NCBI GenBank assembly: GCA_934446565.1
Contig: CAKSEO010000003.1
Location: 22,949 to 86,948 of the forward strand
Source: an uncultured Oscillospiraceae bacterium
GTDB lineage: Bacteria > Bacillota > Clostridia > Oscillospirales > Ruminococcaceae
Direction: 5' to 3'
Length of the DNA stretch: 64,000 nucleotides
The notes below the pieces were generated by a model. The model was not told the DNA's origin and did not search any database. It saw only the letters and a program-made list of their open reading frames with translations. Positions within the stretch are counted from its first letter, which is position 1. Each line of letters opens with the position of its first letter. Positions 61,842 to 64,000 of this stretch are shown here, piece after piece. The translations under genes and the position numbers were made by a program.

Positions 61842-63788
61842 ATGGATAGCAGAAAATGTATAGCGGTTCTGACGCAGAAACCGAGCCTTGACTACCAGTC
61901 CGGGATACTGAAAGGAATATACAGGTCGGCGTTCAGCCATGACGTGAATGTCGCAGTGATGTGCGTTTCGAGCATGAGGGGCGACGACGCGTACCATTCC
62001 GGCGAGATGGAGATATTCTCCCTGCTGGGGGACTACTCCAGATTTGCGGGAGTGATATACCTCCCTGACACCATCGACTATCCTACCCGCGATCGCGTTA
62101 TCACCGAGAAACTCGCCGCCGCCGCAAAGGAACGTAACCTCCCGGCAGTCGTCGTCGGCAGCACCTCCGACGTATTCCCCTGCTACATTTCGGACGACAC
62201 CGATGCGATCCGTGCTATAATCGACCACCTTATCGACAAACACGGCTGCCGCGACATCGCGTTCCTGACCGGAAGGAAGGGACACCCCCACGCCGAGCAC
62301 CGCCTTGAGATATTCCGCCGGGAAATGGCGGACAGGGGACTTCCCGTGCGCAGCTGTCGCACGATGTACGGCGACTTCTGGCGCAGCTGCGGCGAGGAAA
62401 CGGCGAAGAAGCTCCTCGAGGACGGGCTTCCCGAAGCGCTGATATGCGCTAACAGCTACATGGCGGACGGTGTGTACTCCGCGTTGTATTCCCGCGGGAT
62501 ACGTATCCCGAAGGACATCAAGCTCGCGTGCTACGGCGAGATGACCGAAACCTCCAAGTACATGTCCGCCACGATACGGAACACGGAAAATGTCGGATTT
62601 GCCGCGTGCGAGGGGCTTTTCACGATAATGGGCGGCGGTACGATACCGAAGTATAACGAGGTGCGTACCGACTTCATCGAGCGTCCGTCGCTGTCCTGCG
62701 GGTGTATCCACCCCGACGAGTACGACATGATGAACTTCCGCGAAAAGGACCCGAACGAGCTGGGGGATTTCTTCACCGAGTACAACTCCATGACCGAGAG
62801 CTTCATAAAGCCCTCCAACATGCGCGAAACAATGTGGACCGCCAACTGGTTCACCTACCTTTTCGGGGATTTCAGCCGGTTCAGCATCTGCATGTGCGAC
62901 GACGTCGTCAAGCCGGAGGAAACACTCGACGAGAACGTGGTCCGCAGGACCTTCACGGACGAGCTTCTGCTCGCGCTGGACAGGCAGCGCCGTCCGGACG
63001 GCAGCGACGACCAGTACGTCGGGATAAACCGGCGGTTCAGGCTGGAGGAGGTCTACCCTCCGCTTTTCAGCGCGGAGGGCGAGCCTGCGGCGTATGTGTT
63101 CCGCTCACTGCATTTTATCGACAGGTGCTACGGATTCGCGGTGCTCTCCTACGGGAACAAAATCGAGATACCGCAGGCGAACTACGATTTCTGGGTAAAC
63201 GTACTCGCGAACTCGGTGGAGTCGCAGCGCCGCCTTGCGATAATGACCTACCTCTACAAAAAGGTCAACCGCGACGCCGTGACCGACTTCATGACCGGGC
63301 TTTACAACCGCAACGGCTTCAATGAAATGCTCCCGCAGATTGCCGCCGAAGCGCGGAGCGCGAAAAAATCGTTCCTGCTGATAATGTCGGACCTTAACGG
63401 GCTTAAATACGTCAACGACAACTTCGGTCACGCCGAGGGAGATGTCCTCATCAGGACCGCCGGAGAGATCCTTTCGCAGATAAATGTGAACGGAGCCGAA
63501 TGCGAAAAGAACTTCCGCATAGGCGGCGACGAGTTCGTAAAGGCGGTATACGGCGACATTCAGCCCGCCGCGCTGGAGGAATTCCGCACCGCCGTCCGGA
63601 AAAGGACGAGCGAGGTCAACAGTACCTCCGGAAAGCCATACCCGATATACATATCGCTGGGAATGTGCCTGCGCGGCTGCGACGATATCCCGGACTGCGA
63701 CAAGATGCTCTCCGCTGCGGACGAGCAGATGTACATCGACAAGGAGCGCCTGAAAAAGGAGACCGGATTCGACCCCAAGAGGAAATAA
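61842..63788 (+). CDS. Soluble diguanylate cyclase with LacI-type sensor domain
   Basis: 648 residues, no membrane span. Residues 1-280 form a periplasmic-binding-protein fold like the sugar domain of LacI regulators, but without the DNA-binding head (IAVLTQKPSLDYQSGILKGIYRSA, LIDKHGCRDIAFLTGRKGHPHAEHRLEIFR, EALICANSYMADGVYSALYSRGIRIPKDI). A middle region is unassigned. The GGDEF domain ends the protein: signature RIGGDEF with GGDEF at 561-565, preceded by DFMTGLYNRNGF and DLNGLKYVNDNFGHAEGD; the RxxD inhibitory site is not seen. It would make c-di-GMP in response to an internal small molecule, plausibly a sugar or nucleoside brought in by neighbours. Confidence 0.9.
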   Translation: MDSRKCIAVLTQKPSLDYQSGILKGIYRSAFSHDVNVAVMCVSSMRGDDAYHSGEMEIFSLLGDYSRFAGVIYLPDTIDYPTRDRVITEKLAAAAKERNLPAVVVGSTSDVFPCYISDDTDAIRAIIDHLIDKHGCRDIAFLTGRKGHPHAEHRLEIFRREMADRGLPVRSCRTMYGDFWRSCGEETAKKLLEDGLPEALICANSYMADGVYSALYSRGIRIPKDIKLACYGEMTETSKYMSATIRNTENVGFAACEGLFTIMGGGTIPKYNEVRTDFIERPSLSCGCIHPDEYDMMNFREKDPNELGDFFTEYNSMTESFIKPSNMRETMWTANWFTYLFGDFSRFSICMCDDVVKPEETLDENVVRRTFTDELLLALDRQRRPDGSDDQYVGINRRFRLEEVYPPLFSAEGEPAAYVFRSLHFIDRCYGFAVLSYGNKIEIPQANYDFWVNVLANSVESQRRLAIMTYLYKKVNRDAVTDFMTGLYNRNGFNEMLPQIAAEARSAKKSFLLIMSDLNGLKYVNDNFGHAEGDVLIRTAGEILSQINVNGAECEKNFRIGGDEFVKAVYGDIQPAALEEFRTAVRKRTSEVNSTSGKPYPIYISLGMCLRGCDDIPDCDKMLSAADEQMYIDKERLKKETGFDPKRK

Positions 63789-63900
63789 ACAACGCCCCCG
63801 CATTACAGGGGACATCAAAGGGATATAGTCGCAAACCCGCATTACAAAAGGAATAGTAGTGCCGCACAACCAACGCAGACCATACCCTAACCAATAATAA

Positions 63901-63966
63901 GGACGCTTTTCACTGAAAGGCGTCCCAGCTTGTCGAAAAAGTCCAGCGAAAGCTGGGCTTTTTTAC
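63901..63966 (+). terminator. Two hairpins including an 18-base dispersed repeat
   Basis: GGACGC/GCGTCC (63901-63924) is followed by CAGCTTGTCGAAAAAGTC (63926-63943), identical to 46019-46036, then CCAGC-GAAA-GCTGG with six T residues, a good terminator. About 15 bases later GGTATAATA starts what looks like the -10 region of a gene beyond the window. Confidence 0.7.
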
Positions 63967-64000
63967 GTAAATATGGTATAATAAAAAAGGGTGATAAAAA

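Overview
The window comes from a spore-forming, Gram-positive anaerobe of the class Clostridia, most likely an Oscillospiraceae/Ruminococcus-type gut fibre degrader. The basis is a complete spoIIIA operon (AA to AH), a pro-sigma-K gene with its hydrophobic leader, strong AGGAGG ribosome sites, a pyruvate formate-lyase pair, a CIRCE-controlled Hsp20, and surface glycosidases of the GH74 and GH59 type. The backbone is visibly GC-rich, while 13.6-18.7 kb is very AT-rich. No rRNA, tRNA or CRISPR array was seen.

Layout. 1-2.3 kb: a sugar-binding lipoprotein gene (cut by the window edge) diverges from an AraC regulator. About 2.3-20.0 kb: a composite mobile and defence island whose right end abuts the 3' end of sigK. 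From left to right it holds a small element protein, a resolvase stub, a glutamine amidotransferase/amidoligase pair, and a chain of gene fragments: a PAPS-reductase/DUF4007-like fusion, the first 89 codons of a large ATPase, and a phage portal piece. These are followed by an apparent three-gene leftward operon (SF2 helicase-nuclease, a 593-residue protein with possible Argonaute/PIWI-like layout, and a SEFIR/TIR protein), a satellite-like replication block (SF3 helicase, two paralogous small proteins, iteron-like repeats), genes broken by in-frame stops, and a large serine recombinase. 20.0-35 kb: sigK, a GNAT, a membrane EAL protein, a split TauE-type exporter, a DMT transporter, pdxY, a soluble hybrid histidine kinase, UDP-glucose dehydrogenase, a bile-salt-hydrolase-family enzyme, a VanW protein and aspS. 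35-39.7 kb: spoIIIA operon. 39.8-46 kb: GH74 lipoprotein, AraC regulator and anchored GH59 enzyme. 46-51 kb: palindrome cluster, TetR, hsp20, pflA and pflB. 51.4-54.5 kb: a sugar-binding lipoprotein cotranscribed with a chemoreceptor. 54.7-61.7 kb: an FAD oxidoreductase, xpt and a BMP-type purine nucleoside ABC transporter. 61.8-63.8 kb: a LacI-sensor diguanylate cyclase.

How it fits together. The right half is ordinary host biology: carbohydrate breakdown, mixed-acid fermentation, purine salvage, c-di-GMP and two-component signalling, and sporulation. The left third is an accessory region assembled by repeated junctions. At least six places show one gene stopping inside another, so only part of it is likely functional. 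The best candidate for an undescribed system is the helicase-nuclease / 593-aa / SEFIR operon at 7.6-13.6 kb. Next are the zinc-ribbon amidoligase with its amidotransferase, and a recombinase placed against sigK in a skin-like arrangement. All family assignments come from reading motifs; no database search was run.
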